Shown: positions 30,649-42,063 of the stretch, piece by piece
Numbering within the stretch: the first letter of the stretch is position 1
How the letters are laid out: each line of letters opens with the position of its first letter
Origin: Cylindrodendrum hubeiense
Lineage: Eukaryota > Ascomycota > Sordariomycetes > Hypocreales > Nectriaceae
Direction of reading: 5' to 3'
Length of the DNA: 45,367 nt
Assembly (NCBI GenBank): GCA_014621425.1
Contig: JAANBB010000338.1
Location: 1-45,367, forward strand
Program-made: the position numbers and the translations under genes
The notes under the pieces: generated by a model
Databases searched by the model: none
Told to the model about the DNA's origin: nothing
The model's input: only the letters and a program-made list of their open reading frames with translations

Positions 30649-32201
30649 ATGAGCCGCAACTACTACGACGACGAGGATGATCTCGACATCCATGTCCGTC
30701 ACCGTGGTCCGTCGCCAGGCCCGGTTCGCTATGTCCAGCGACCTGCTGCTCGGCCACAAAGCTATTACGACGCCGCCCCTGGTCCTAGCTATCTAGCTCC
30801 CGAGCACCTCGTTACAGTGGCAAGGTCTCGCTCTCGCGATCGCTCTCGATCTCACGACCGTCGCACAAGCAGTCCTCCACCACCAGCTCCCGTCATAATC
30901 AACAACCGCATTTATAACGAGCACTCTTCTGATGAAGACGACGACCGTCGCATGCAACTGGTCGGCTCCTCTCGCCACCGGCACCGGTCCCGCTCTTGGT
31001 CCCGCTCTCGTTCTCAATCCTCATCGCACATGACTCGCGAGGATTGGGAAGCCGAACAGGCCCGCAAAGACCTTGAGGGCTTGCTACTTTCCAATACTCG
31101 TGAGAAGGATGAGCGTCGCCTCCTCAAGGAGTATCAAGAGGAAGAAGAGCTGAGACGTGCCAAGCGTGAATTGGACGACATCAAGGGCCGCGAAGCACGC
31201 ACCGAGGAGGAGAAGCGCCTCAAGAAGGAGATGGAGCTGAAACGTCTCAGAGAAGAGGATGAGGAGAACGAGGAAAGAGATCGACGTGAGAAGGAAGCTA
31301 AGGATGCTGTAGAGCATTACAAACAGGCTGAAAGGGATCGCATTCTCAAAGCGAAAAAGCAGGAGGAAGAAAAGGAGAAGGAGGCCAAGGAGGCTGTTGA
31401 GCGCTATAAGCAAGCTGAGAGAGATCGCCTCCTGAAGGAGAGAGAGGAAAAGGAGGCTACAGATCGGGAGTACCAGCGCCGACTCGAGGAGGACTTGCGA
31501 CGATCCGGACTTGATGACAAGGCCATCAAGGCTATCCTCAAGAAGGAAAAGGTGAAGAAGGAAGCACAAGAGCACGTGCCGACTCAGGTTCCTATCAGCC
31601 ATGTCGGTCATGTTGGCCATACTGGTCAGATCGACTACGCCGGCCAATATGGGCACTCCAGCCAAACCAGCCAATATGGGCATTCCAGCCAAACTGGTCA
31701 ATATGGACAATCTGGTCACTCCAGCCAAACTGGTCAATATGGACAATCTGGCCACTACGGCCAAATGGCTCCCTATGTCCCTCCACCCCAGGTTGTTCCT
31801 GTCAGTCAGCCCGGGACTGTTGCTATAGCTCGGCCCACCTACACTCGCATGGCTCGCAAGCATCTCTCAATCGAGACTCTGCGGTCTTACCAAGTTGACT
31901 TTGATTTTGATTCGGTATGGAAATTCCCCTGTACGCGAACTATACTATGTTGTAGAGCTGACACTACCAATAGGATCCCGACTATGTCTTGATCAAGCGT
32001 TGGGTTCCCGAGTGGGAGCAGGACCAGTTGTGGAAGCACACTAAGTACCTTCGTGAAAAGCGTGGTAAGATGCTTCTGGTTGAGGAGAAGAAGCACGCTC
32101 ACCACGAGCCGGAGTTCGAATGGGTGCGCAAGAAGCATGATCGCAAGAGGAGCAAGTCACCTTCACTTTTGATGTATCTCGCTGGTGCTCGTCCGGCATA
32201 G
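30649..32201 (+). CDS. Fungal conserved protein with SR-like, coiled-coil and QYG-repeat regions
   Basis: Two exons, 30649-31914 and 31974-32201, with a 59-bp intron; 497 residues. In order: an acidic N-terminus, an Arg/Ser-rich stretch (about 60-130, RSRSRDRSRS-like), a long charged coiled coil (about 135-310) rich in Glu/Lys/Arg, a low-complexity Gly/Gln/Tyr/Ser/His repeat (about 330-372, units like HSSQTGQYGQSG), and a conserved C-terminal module that crosses the intron (VDFDFDS-DPDYVLIKRW...EWEQDQLWKHTKYLRE). That module is recognisable from uncharacterised fungal proteins. SR and QYG stretches suggest RNA binding or phase separation, but function is unknown. Confidence 0.8.
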
Positions 32202-32338
32202 ATGAGTTTTGAGCGTACGCGAAGTGATGATTGGGCAACGATGGGAGTCTGTTGGAGGAGTTAAGCGCTGACATTTGGCCATGACGTATCTATTTATGAG
32301 ACGAGTTGTTACATCTATTGTACATGTTTTTATATGTT

Positions 32339-33401
32339 TTACATTGTCCCAGCCCGGCGGATGAGCTCTTCGTAAACGGTCCATGCGAGTGCTGAGCTGA
32401 GCGCCTTTCGGCTCATACGTAGCGCCAGTCCATCCCAAAGCGAGCGAGCGCCCTCGTGCGTCACCATTTTGTAACAGGCATGCCATATGTTGCGATAGAG
32501 CTGGGGTTGCAGTTGAATACGGGTTTTGACTGCATCAAAAGGATTCGAAACCACTGAGCAGGCGCCGCCAGCGAGCATCGCCGATGTGAAATTGACGGAA
32601 CTGGCCAATGTAGCCTGCATTTTGCCCGGGGTGTTTCCAGTAGAAGTAGCTGGCGCGGCCAGAGACCCAAGCCGCTTCTTGAGCATTTCGTAAAAGAGAA
32701 CGTACATACCCGCGTACGGAGCATCTCGCAACGCCGTGGCACCAAAGCCGGAGAAAAATCCACGCCAGCCATTTGCTCTGCGTATATCGGCAGCCGCAGT
32801 CAACAAGGTCGGATACGAATACAGACTTGACTCAAACCGCACCTTGATGACAGTGAGAGGCATCAGTACAAAGCCGGCAAAGGTCCTGGCTACAGCTCCG
32901 GACACTAGATTGGCTGAGTTGCTCAATGAAGGCAACGCCGACGAGCCATTCTGGGGTTGGAGGCGCCGGCCTAGAATTCCGGTGCGCTGAGCATGCTGGC
33001 GAATTGCGTTGAGAGAGGTGAAGTAAAGGGCTGAACCGAAGCCGGTGCGCAGAGCAGAGGGCACTGTGCCTCTCCACAAGGCTTGCACCAAACTGGATGA
33101 TTGTCGTAACTCGCCTAAGGTTGCCGCGAGGGATGAATTGCCCGACTGTTGGACCCGCGTTTTCAGCAGGTCAAGAGGCTGCAAGATAACCGCCGAGGCA
33201 ACGCCCGAGCCGAGGCCGGAGACGAAATGATGGGCTGCGAAGCAGTGTTAGAAGGGAGGAGGGCGTTGAGCCGGTGGCTGCACCGGGAACCTCGGTCAGC
33301 GTACCTGAGTTGGCCGGCCGCGAGGCGCGTTGCGAATTCGCCGGTGTAGGGATTGCAATCTCATCCTGTTGAGCTGGGGGGGTGGCGATTGTGACGCCCA
33401 T
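32339..33401 (-). CDS. HEM25: Mitochondrial glycine transporter HEM25 (SLC25A38 family)
   Basis: Two exons, 33401-33305 and 33234-32339, with a 70-bp intron; 330 residues. Three mitochondrial-carrier repeats carry the signatures [21 protein letters not shown] and [25 protein letters not shown], restored across the intron, is the first helix, and the order and wording match the SLC25A38/HEM25 subgroup. The family imports glycine into mitochondria for 5-aminolevulinate and heme synthesis. The stop lies 137 bp from the stop of the preceding plus-strand gene, so the two 3' ends converge closely. A short, Pro/Ala-rich N-terminal extension of about 33 residues precedes the carrier fold. Confidence 0.9.
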
Positions 33402-33553
33402 GGCTGGAAGCTGATGTCGGCCACATATTCAGAGAGATGTTGATGTGTGACCTGACTGGATGGAATCAGGCCAGAGCAGGCCAAACGCCCCGGTAGTTGG
33501 GTTATGTCACTTTGGCGCATAATTACATTTCGCGTGCTCTTTCCATCCACTGC

Positions 33554-34810
33554 CTAATTGGCGCCAACCGGCTGGTTTTTGTGGCTACCCCGGTAGTCAC
33601 CAATGACGGATTCGAGCCGGCCAGCAAGAAGGCGATGACGCTTGACCAGCTCGACCCACTCGCCGACGCCAGTCGCGGCCAGCAGCATTCCAAAGTCGGC
33701 GCCAAGCCGTCCAAGGCTGCCAGCGCAATACAGCACCTGGGTCAGGATGCTCTCCCTTGACGCCTGGTCTTTGACTGTTGGTAGGTAGATGCGGAGAGTC
33801 TCAAGGAGCATCTCGACTAGGTGGAGGGGGAAGCTCGCCATGGGCGAGGGTAGGGGGCTTAGAGGGTCTTCGTCGCCATCTGACTGTGGCGTAAGGCTGG
33901 TGTTGATGCTCTTAAACACGGAGACGATGCTGAAGCTGTGCTCACGGAAGATTTCAATAAACCTTTTCAGATAGCGCTCAGTCTGCTGGCCGCCAGACCA
34001 TGAGTTGGCTGCCTTGTCCTGTCGCCGACGCTCTTCATCCGCTAGTTCTCTGAGCGGCTCCAACGCCTCGAGAGTTGTCAAAAGGGTGGCAAGGCGACAG
34101 ACCAAGAAGACGGCTGGAAGTGAATCCTCGGCGGGTGCGCCTGAGACTAAGTCTGGGACGATGCGCTTCAGCCAACCCATGGTGCGAACGGCCGCGGCTA
34201 GCTTTAGATTTGGAGTTTTCAGAGTGCCGACGAGGTCAGCAGCCATTTGGCGAATGGCGGCATCTGCCTCTTCTAGAACGGAGGAGACGACTGGCGAGTT
34301 GGGATAAAGAGAGGCAAGGCGGCGCACATGGGCGTATAGTTCAAGGGTTGACGAGTAGTTGACTGGGGCTGTCGAGACGGCCGAGGTGAGTAGTAGGGGC
34401 ATTTCCATGACGTCGACCAGGCGCTCTGAGTTGCGTAGCAGGAGCAATGCCTCTTTTCTTCGGGCAAGAAGTTTATTCTCGCTAGCCTTGCCAAAGGCGG
34501 AAGAGAAGTGCTCGGCGTGCGAATCCAGCCGGGGGACGGCCTGGGTCAGGTCCGCGGCCCTCTGTGCGAGGACAGGTAGCGTCTGGCGCAGAGAGGCATG
34601 GCTCGCGGCCGACTCGACGACGGGCTTGTGTGATCGCTTGGAGAGGGCTTGGACAGCGAGCAGCAGTGAGTGGGAGGCTTGGGCGAGAAGCTGAGGCTCC
34701 GAGGATTGCAAGACGTCCGACTGTTGCTCTGCGAGGTGGGCGAGATAGGCGAGGGCGGGGGCGTCTGTCTGTTGCTGAGGGGCCAGCAGGTCTCGCAATG
34801 CCTCGGCCAT
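33554..34810 (-). CDS. COG8: Conserved oligomeric Golgi complex subunit 8 (Dor1-like)
   Basis: Single exon, 418 residues, all helical in appearance. SLPVLAQR-like text (LRQTLPVLAQRAADLTQAVPRL), then SSAFGKASENKLLARRKE and LRNSERLVDVMEMPLLL, are the N-terminal blocks of the Dor1/COG8 family. VLYCAGSLGRLGADFGMLL near the end is another conserved block. COG8 bridges the two lobes of the COG tether that returns vesicles within the Golgi. The frame is open to 34933, but the ATG at 34810 (context ATCATGGCC) begins the conserved sequence. The gene is followed 152 bp later by HEM25 in the same orientation. Confidence 0.87.
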   Translation of the reverse strand: MAEALRDLLAPQQQTDAPALAYLAHLAEQQSDVLQSSEPQLLAQASHSLLLAVQALSKRSHKPVVESAASHASLRQTLPVLAQRAADLTQAVPRLDSHAEHFSSAFGKASENKLLARRKEALLLLRNSERLVDVMEMPLLLTSAVSTAPVNYSSTLELYAHVRRLASLYPNSPVVSSVLEEADAAIRQMAADLVGTLKTPNLKLAAAVRTMGWLKRIVPDLVSGAPAEDSLPAVFLVCRLATLLTTLEALEPLRELADEERRRQDKAANSWSGGQQTERYLKRFIEIFREHSFSIVSVFKSINTSLTPQSDGDEDPLSPLPSPMASFPLHLVEMLLETLRIYLPTVKDQASRESILTQVLYCAGSLGRLGADFGMLLAATGVGEWVELVKRHRLLAGRLESVIGDYRGSHKNQPVGAN

Positions 34811-35280
34811 GATGTATCGCGCTTCGAGTTTTGGCGGCCGAGGGGTCGAATTGAGTCGCGTTGAGGGGGACGGGCACTTGACCACGGGGGCTAGGGAATG
34901 TGATAGGATCGGATTGCTCGTGGGCCCTTGCACGTGGGTTTGATGTGAGAGACGTTACGAGGGTGTGTGATCTGGATCTGAGGTGGTGGTGATGGTGGTG
35001 GTGATGGTGGTGGCGGCAGGTGACCCACGATAGGGAGAGGAGCTGATACCTGGCAGCTGGCCTTGAGCAGGCTACGGTGGATGGTGGTGGTTGAGCTACT
35101 GCCTCCCACTAACTCCACTGCGCTGCTAGGTACCGAGTACACCAACCGGAGGCTGCCAACACTACCTGTAGGTACCTACGTAGGTACCTTAGGTATGTAC
35201 CTGGAAGACAGCTGATGGGGTAGTCTTCCACGAAAACTGGGCGACGGTCCTGGCCTGGTTAGGTAAGGTAGTTAGCAATG
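34811..35280. other. Upstream region of COG8
   Basis: No gene supported. It contains a GGTGGTGATG microsatellite at about 34981-35018 and palindromic GGTACCTACGTAGGTACC-type sequence at about 35160-35200. Confidence 0.4.
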
Positions 35281-35378
35281 CCTACACCAGGGGTAGCCAT
35301 ACTTGCACCGGCCCGGTGCAGGAAGTCACGTGGTCAGTTGCACCGGCCCAGTGCAGGTATGGCTACCCCTACACCAGG
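35281..35378. mobile_element. Small foldback element with flanking direct repeats
   Basis: Two 32-bp arms (35289-35320 and 35339-35370) are inverted copies of each other at 29 of 32 positions and enclose an 18-bp loop with a CACGTG. The arms contain their own palindrome TGCACCGG/CCGGTGCA. An 11-bp direct repeat CCTACACCAGG lies at 35281-35291 and 35368-35378, overlapping the arm ends slightly. Long terminal inverted repeats with a 9-11 bp duplication would fit a minimal Mutator-like miniature element. A simple large hairpin is the alternative. Confidence 0.5.
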
Positions 35379-35413
35379 CATCGAAAGCCTCTACACAACT
35401 AGGCTGCGGTGAT

Positions 35414-36126
35414 ATGGTCGAATCACAAGCACTCCCATGGGGAGATACCAAGAAATACCCTCTGTTATTCTGCTTTTTGAGGGAAATAGCGGCAGCTGAA
35501 TTTCTTAGACGTTTGGAGAATTGGGATGTGTGGATGCGCTCTCCTGAAACGACAGTTCGAACCTGGAAGATATCGAGAACAGATTCACAGGAAGCGATTC
35601 TGGCAAAAAAGTCTATCTTCAGGACGTTGAAACTTGACGTATGTCCTGTACTAGTTAAAGGATGAACCGCCAACTTTTGTATAGAAGGCACTAAGAGGCA
35701 CGATACTGTGTCACTCCGCAACTTGGGTCCCAAGTGCCTAGGGGTCCGAGCAGGAGAGCACCGCCGGGGGTATTGCAGCTGTAGCTTTTTGGGCCATGCC
35801 CTGATGCTGTGACCCTCGATTTCGGCACGGCCCAACTCATTCTGGTCACGCCTAACAACCTCAATTACAAAGACTTGAGATTCTCTAACCGCTGTGCGGG
35901 TTGTTACGCCAATCTCCTCCTGAGGGAGCCAGTACCCGGGTGTGGTAGTCGACCAATATCAGAAGACGAACCATGCGCTATTGAGAGTTACAATAAATAC
36001 ACTCTCATTGAATCAGACCGTTGTCTAGACCATTTTAATTCTCTGAGCCGAGAATACCTGAAGATCAAGCAGTATCGTGACTATTCAGCGCTTCGGACGG
36101 CATGGAAGTATGCTGCGGCTAAATAA
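35414..36126 (+). CDS. Possible two-exon orphan gene
   Basis: An open frame at 35414-35638 joins, through a GTATGT...TGTAG intron (35639-35784, 146 bp), to the open frame 35785-36126, giving 188 residues with no internal stop. The product is globular-looking, with several Cys and Trp (RCAGCYANLLLREPVPGCGS), no signal peptide and no domain I recognise. It sits in a gene-poor, decayed stretch between a foldback element and a pseudogene, so it may be a relic. The intron is longer than usual for this window. Confidence 0.35.
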
Positions 36127-36439
36127 TGAGAGTGTCCAGGCGACTACAATGTCGTTCTAGGTCGTGCTGAGGAGATACGAAGGGGTGAGAGCGACTCTCA
36201 TCAGATCTTGTCATCCTAGACGACGAGTTTTCTATCTCATCTCGCCAATTGTTCGAGTTTTCCATCATCGACCGTGTCAATGGTAAAACATTGATCAACG
36301 CTGTGCTGGGAAATACAATCCAAGAGGAAAATGGAAAAGCCGCCCCTTGTCGCGTGCAAAGTCCCAGTTCCAGTCCCAGTCCCATCCCCAGTCCACTGTC
36401 CCAGGGGTGGCGTTGGTTCTCCCTCCCCTCTGGGACTTT

Positions 36440-38263
36440 GAATGTCTCAATCAGGTTGATGTCAACGTATAAAATGGGCACTTTAAGAGAAGACGAGCAA
36501 TTCTCAAATTCTTTCTTCACGACAGAGATGAAGTGTAAGATTGCAACAATGCTCAGTGATTTCGGTATCGACTAGATCGAACTTACCAGCCCGGTATCGT
36601 CTCCTCAGTCGTACGAGGACTGCAAGACCATCTGCAAGCTTGGCCTGAAGGGTTGTACCCAAAATCTGTTACTTAGGAGTAATAATTATCTGTTATCTAG
36701 TCCAAATCCTCATACATGTGCGATGCAATATGGATGATACCAAGAAGGCTGTAGAGTGCGGTATCGATGGTGTCGATCTTATCATCGGAACCTCCAGCTT
36801 CCTGCGTGGGTATAGCCACGGAAAGAGCATGGAACTGATTTAGAAGACTGATCTCGAAGTCATTGAATACGTCAAGAGGTATCTTTCAATGCCAATCCCT
36901 GGTGTCGACTTCAAGACTGACACCTGCAACAGCCAAGGAGTTGAGGTGCGCTTCTCCTCCGAAGACTCGTTCCGTTCCGACCTCGCCGGGCTCCTCACTC
37001 TCTGCAGGGCTGTCGATAAGGGAGGTGTCAACCGAGTGTAAGTTTTGCCCCAATGGAGGCAGCAATCGTCCGGCATATTGACAGGAGCAGTGGAGTCGCC
37101 GACACGTTTGGAGGAGCTACGCCGCGAATGGTCCATGATCTGATCCGAACGCTACGAGGTGAGTAGCCGTTGACCAATGGATCAAGTCCGACGAAGTTTA
37201 AACGCTAACAACATGGACAGGCGTTGTGGGCTATGACATCGGCATGTCCCCCAATCACTAACATCAGATAGAAACACACTTCCACGACGACACCGGCTGC
37301 GCAGTCGCAAATGAGTTAACAGGGTTGGAAGATGACGGGACGCACGTGGACACCAGCGTCCTCGGCATAGGAAAGAGTCCGTATCCGGGGTTTCCTCCCT
37401 ATCGTGGTCGATGTGGTTTTCATGGCTAATTATTGACTTTTAGGGGACAGCATTACCCCCCTGTAAGTATTTGCCGCACCTCAAGGCCTGGAAGGTGACT
37501 AACAAAGGTGAAAAGCGGCGCCCTAATAGCTCGCATGGTTGTTACGTCTCCCGAATACACCACATCCAAGTACAGGCTTAAGATGCTCAACGATATCGAA
37601 GAATATGTCGCTTCTTGCGTGCAAGTGAATATTCCCGTAAGGAGCTCCCTCCGAAGCACCGGTTTACCAGAAATCAGTCATAAATATTTTGATCCATAGT
37701 TCAACAACCCTATTACCGGTTTCTGTGTATTGTGAGTTGTCCCTCGGTTGTTGGTGGGACCCCTGGCTAACTCTAAGACAGCACGCACGAGGCTGGAATC
37801 CACGCCAAGGGTAAGTCGACTCATAACATAAGTATTCCAGGGGTTTCTCGTTTTTTCTACCTTCTAGTAGCTATTCTGGCGAACCCTTCGACATAGGAGA
37901 TTATTGACCCCAGCCGTTTTGGATGTATGTTATCTGCTGTCCCTAAACTCCGGTCTACCGTGATGACTGACTACAATAGTAACTCGATACATCTCGATCA
38001 GTTCTAGAATTACAGGCTGGAATGCCGTGAAATCTCAAGTCGTGTAGTTAGGATATTTATTGATAGATGATCAAATCAAGGAAGTGTATGTTTCCCTCTC
38101 ATCAAACCACGAGACCGGATCGAGGTGAGAACTTGCGCTAACATTTGGGAATAGGACTGCTAAGATTAAGCAGAGGGGCGATATTCGTCCACTGGCGGTT
38201 GAAGATGCAGACAGTATCATACACTCGTATAATTTGAGTCTGCAGCAGGCGAAGGTCGCTTGA
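36440..38263 (+). pseudogene. Homocitrate synthase pseudogene
   Basis: Piecewise translation is unmistakable for the fungal lysine-pathway enzyme: TLREDEQFSNSFF, CNMDDTKKAVECGIDGVD, then [58 protein letters not shown] and a C-terminal DIRPLAVEDADSII. About eight introns with recognisable donors and acceptors still separate the pieces. In-frame stops occur at 36573-36575, 36841-36843 and about 38045-38047, and several joints are irregular, so no full enzyme can be made. Homocitrate synthase condenses acetyl-CoA and 2-oxoglutarate in the alpha-aminoadipate route. This is probably a surplus paralogue; some stops fit C-to-T change (CAG to TAG). Confidence 0.85.
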
Positions 38264-40301
38264 GAGGCGTTGCGTTATGGCTATTGTGGATCGGACGGGG
38301 GGAACTTCACATAAAAATGTAATAGTGTTTTTAGGGCTGGAGCATCAAAGTGATAATCAAATCTTCAGTAGTCGGCATCAGAAAGTGACCAGCCAATTCA
38401 TTTCCTGTATCTCTTGCGAAGAGCAAGATTGGCTTCCAAATGTCGGATGTCCGGCGTCCAGAAGCAAGGAGGAGCCGGTTTCGTGTCCACGATGCCGCAA
38501 AATATGACATTCGCCCGCCACCGTTGGCCGCCGCGGCGTGGGCCACTTCAAACAAGACAGAGTACCGTCTGCTGTCTCTCTCACTGGACGAATCCCGGAA
38601 GGCCAGGAAAAGGGTTCCCGGTTTGCACTGCAGCATCGTGCAGCATCGTGCAGCATCGCGCAGCATGCTGTCGCGGGAAGACCACGGTCAGGAGGTCCTC
38701 TTCGCGAGGAACCTACTCAAATTGCGCGACATTCACACCATCCGCCGCCCAGTTAAGCAACAGCTGGATAGTATATCAAAGACATAGGCATAGGACGAGG
38801 TGTCTTGTGCTAAGGCAAACGATACGATAGATGCATCTGTTTTAGGAACCGTAGCAAGACTACCGTAGAGGGACACAGAGAACTTCACGCGGAAAAGCTC
38901 GAGAAGAATCGCGAGTACTTCAAGCCAAAGTCAAAGAGTTCACATACCAATGCGACTATTGGGGTCATGATCCTCAATGCCTTTCTTTTTCGCACAACCT
39001 GTTGATAGCAACGCGCTGAGAGAACTCAGAGATCTAAATAAAGGGCAGAACAGCAGGCGTGGTGATGCAGGGGCAATCAATTCGTCGAGGATGCCAATTC
39101 CTTCGTCGTGTGAGTCTTGAACGTGGAAGCTGCAGGCTCCTGCCGTGCTTTATCTGGGCTCATTTTGAGGAACAAGCTGAACGCTTGAAGCAAAACTGGT
39201 GGCGCACACACTATGGTGCAATGGGGACTGGGCACTAGGTTCCTTGGCTAGCCTTTACCGTGGCGCACTACCTAAATGATAGAGGGATGGTCACTGGCTT
39301 CCCCATGTCCGCAGCTTGGTGCAAGTATATGCGGGGTTGTGTCGCGCTATTGTGTCGAGTAAACCTCAGTGGTTGTTGCATGTCAATACCAGAGATCTGG
39401 GCGCCTCTACTAATGCCGTACGCCCGGGTCGCATCCTCTACTATTCGAGAGCGTATTATATTAAGTAATAGAAAAATAATGTTTCCCTCACCATTCCCTA
39501 CCCAATAGGCCAGGAAATGGAAATCATAAACACTGGTCTGACCTATTGTGCATACCTGGGACCTGGAGCTGGGGCGTGTACCCAGGTGCTAGCACACAGT
39601 ATTGCAACCCGTACCAGCAACAGTGTGGTGGCCTACGCAGGCGCCTGAAATGTCGCTAAGCTGAGGCTCAGGCTCTGATCACTCTGCTCACCCTCCAGAT
39701 CACCCCGTGCGTGCTTAGGTTGAAGCAGTGACAGCTCAGGCTCCACGCCAGTAACGGATTTGGAGAACAAGAATTGTCCGGGGTGATTATTGAGGTAGAT
39801 ACATAGTCATGTGTAATTGTGCATGTACTGACCGCCTCAGCAGGGTGTATACACATAACATGACCCTCTTAGGGAAAAAAACAACGCTCTAGGGAGTCGA
39901 GTTACGCCACAGGGGGGGTCAGGTTGTCTGCACACTGCTCAGCAGGGCCCCTCATGCGCCACAGCCACAAAGACAAAGCCCAAGGGTCCACGTGAGCCAC
40001 CCCCAACAGACGTGAACCTACCTACAGGGGCTTGCCCCAGAGGAACTTGTCGACCTCCCTGGTCTTTACTTCAAATAACCCAGCCTTTCCATCCGCTGGG
40101 GCGTGCCTGTCGCGTGCCTGCTCGCTCTCTTACACCTCTCCAACATCTGTACTCGTGCATCCTCGGGTTTGCTCATCGCCGCTCTCGCCCCGGTTCATTC
40201 TTAAAGCCCAGCACCCAACGCATACCTCGGCGTCTTTCTACTTGTCTGGCGACCTTACAAGGCGTACTGCAGCCAAAGATAACCACCAGGCTACCGTCAC
40301 G
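38264..40301. other. Gene-poor region with possible gene relics
   Basis: No intact gene seen. Bases 38630-38665 hold three to four copies of GCAGCATCGT. Around 38850-39238 short coding-like pieces appear in changing frames (for example TYQCDYWGHDPQC near 38940 and FEEQAERLKQNWW near 39170), suggesting a decayed gene I cannot name. The last 250 bp are the pyrimidine-rich leader of the TLC-domain gene. Confidence 0.4.
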
Positions 40302-41346
40302 ATGAAAGATCCCTTCTTCCTCCCGCCCATCCCCTGGCTCTCGGAGCAGGTCCAGCCTTGGGCCGACTATTTCAGCCTCCCCACGCTGCCCCTGCATGTC
40401 CACGAGGTCCTCTTTGCCGCCCTGCTCTACTCGGTCATCTTTTACCCCATCTCGCCATTGCTGTCCAACTGGCTTGCCCCTGCTCATTACTCCAAGCTGC
40501 CCCGCAAGCGCCGCCTCAACTGGGATGCCCACGTCGTCTCCATGTTCCAGAGCATCCTCATTAATGGCCTCGCCATCTGGGTCATGTTCACTGATGACGA
40601 GCTCAAGCAAATGAATTGGGAGGAGCGAGTCTGGGGCTACACTGGCGCTTCCGGCTTCATCCAAGCCTTTGCCGCCGGTTACTTTCTCTGGGACCTTGTC
40701 GTCACCAGCCTGAATTTCGACGTCTTCGGCATCGGCACCCTGGCCCATGCCATTGCGGCCCTTTTTGTCTACTCACTTGGATTCGTTCGTCACCCCTTCC
40801 ATCCCGCTGATCCTATGTCAGCTAACATCTCCCCAGCGCCCATTTGTCAACTACTATGCTTGTGTCTTCATCCTCTGGGAGCTGTCTACCCCCTTCCTCA
40901 ACGTTCACTGGTTCATGGACAAGGTGGACATGACTGGTTCACGTGCGCAGCTTTATAATGGCATCGCACTTCTCTTCACCTTCTTCTCATGCCGCCTCGT
41001 CTACGGCACTTATTCGACTTACCATGTATTCCATGATATCTGGTCCAGCATTAATGCCAACCCAAGCCCCAGCAAGCTCGAGTCCTCGTCCACCATGGTC
41101 TTTGCGACCCAAGAATCCACGGTACCCCTGTGGCTTGGTGCCACATATCTTCTTAGTAATGTGACGCTCAACGGTCTGAACTTTTACTGGTTTTTTATGA
41201 TGATCCGGGCCGTTCGCAAGCGATTTGAGCCCTCCAAGGCTGCTGGAAAGCCCACGGTACCCGTCACCGAGGTTGAGATTGACGTTTCCTCCGTCGTGTC
41301 TGGCATGGAAAAATCCGCCACAAATGGGCGAAGGCGAAAGGCCTAA
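40302..41346 (+). CDS. TLC-domain membrane protein (TMEM56/TLCD4-like)
   Basis: Two exons, 40302-40784 and 40837-41346, with a 52-bp GT-AG intron containing GCTAAC; 330 residues. The product has about seven hydrophobic spans. WDAHVVSMFQSILINGLAIWVMF, GYFLWDLVVTSLNFDVFGIGTLAHAIAALFVYSLGF and WELSTPFLNVHWFMDK match the TRAM/LAG1/CLN8 (TLC) fold in its TLCD4/TMEM56 branch. Such proteins sit in ER or related membranes and are linked to lipid handling. Their reaction is unsettled, and the HHxxT-type ceramide synthase motif is not evident here. The open frame continues upstream to 40032, but ATG 40302 (context ACGATGAAA) begins the conserved part. Confidence 0.82.
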
Positions 41347-42063
41347 GTGGTTCAACTAGCCAACAACCCCCCTCGGCCCTCCATCCCTTGGATTGCTATA
41401 TACTATAGTGCGACAAATCTGGTAGAGTGGACATGGCCAGGCCGACGCTTGGCCTTGGCTTTAAGTGGAGGAGATCTGGAGCCCACACACTGAGTAGGAA
41501 CAGATGCCAATCTCGGTCGACTTGCCGCCTGATTGCACTTCTGCAGTTTCAATAACCTCAACAGATGCGTGAGGCGTTTGTTCATTGTGTGCAGCCTTGA
41601 TTGTTTAACTGCCCTCTTTCCTTTGTGGTTAGGAGTAGTCTTTTTGAATATCGTCGCTGGCGCCGCGGCCTATACAACAATGGACCATCTGGATAGGTTT
41701 ATGGATAGAGACTTGGAGGTTCGTTCTTGTGATGTGATCATGTCAAGAAGACGACGACGGACGGGTCAAATGCGGATGTTTAGAGTTGTTCGTCCACAGA
41801 ACCTCGCTCTTGTCATTGTCATCTCAGGGGCGGTGAAGGATACATAGAGATCAGGAAATATTAGATGAGGCCAGCCCGGGCTGGTCCTCGATATATATTA
41901 TTATCTTCCCACTTATCTAGATGTACCTACGTGATGTTGACTAGACATGAATGTAAGATATACGGCATATGTCCAAACCAACGCTGCCGATGATGACCAG
42001 CCACACGTCCCACCACCGGCCAACAAACCAACTACCACCACATGGCCAACACCCCATACTTTT
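41347..42063. other. Convergent 3' region between the TLC and SLA1 genes
   Basis: No gene supported. It holds the two 3' untranslated regions. Short open frames here lack any coding character. Confidence 0.4.

Noticed and set aside
38414..38830. 138-codon plus-strand frame
   Set aside because: Arg/Ser/Cys-rich, spans the GCAGCATCGT repeat and overlaps other open frames; no coding character.
41533..41847. 104-codon plus-strand frame between the TLC gene and SLA1
   Set aside because: Lies in a convergent 3' region, without recognisable motifs.
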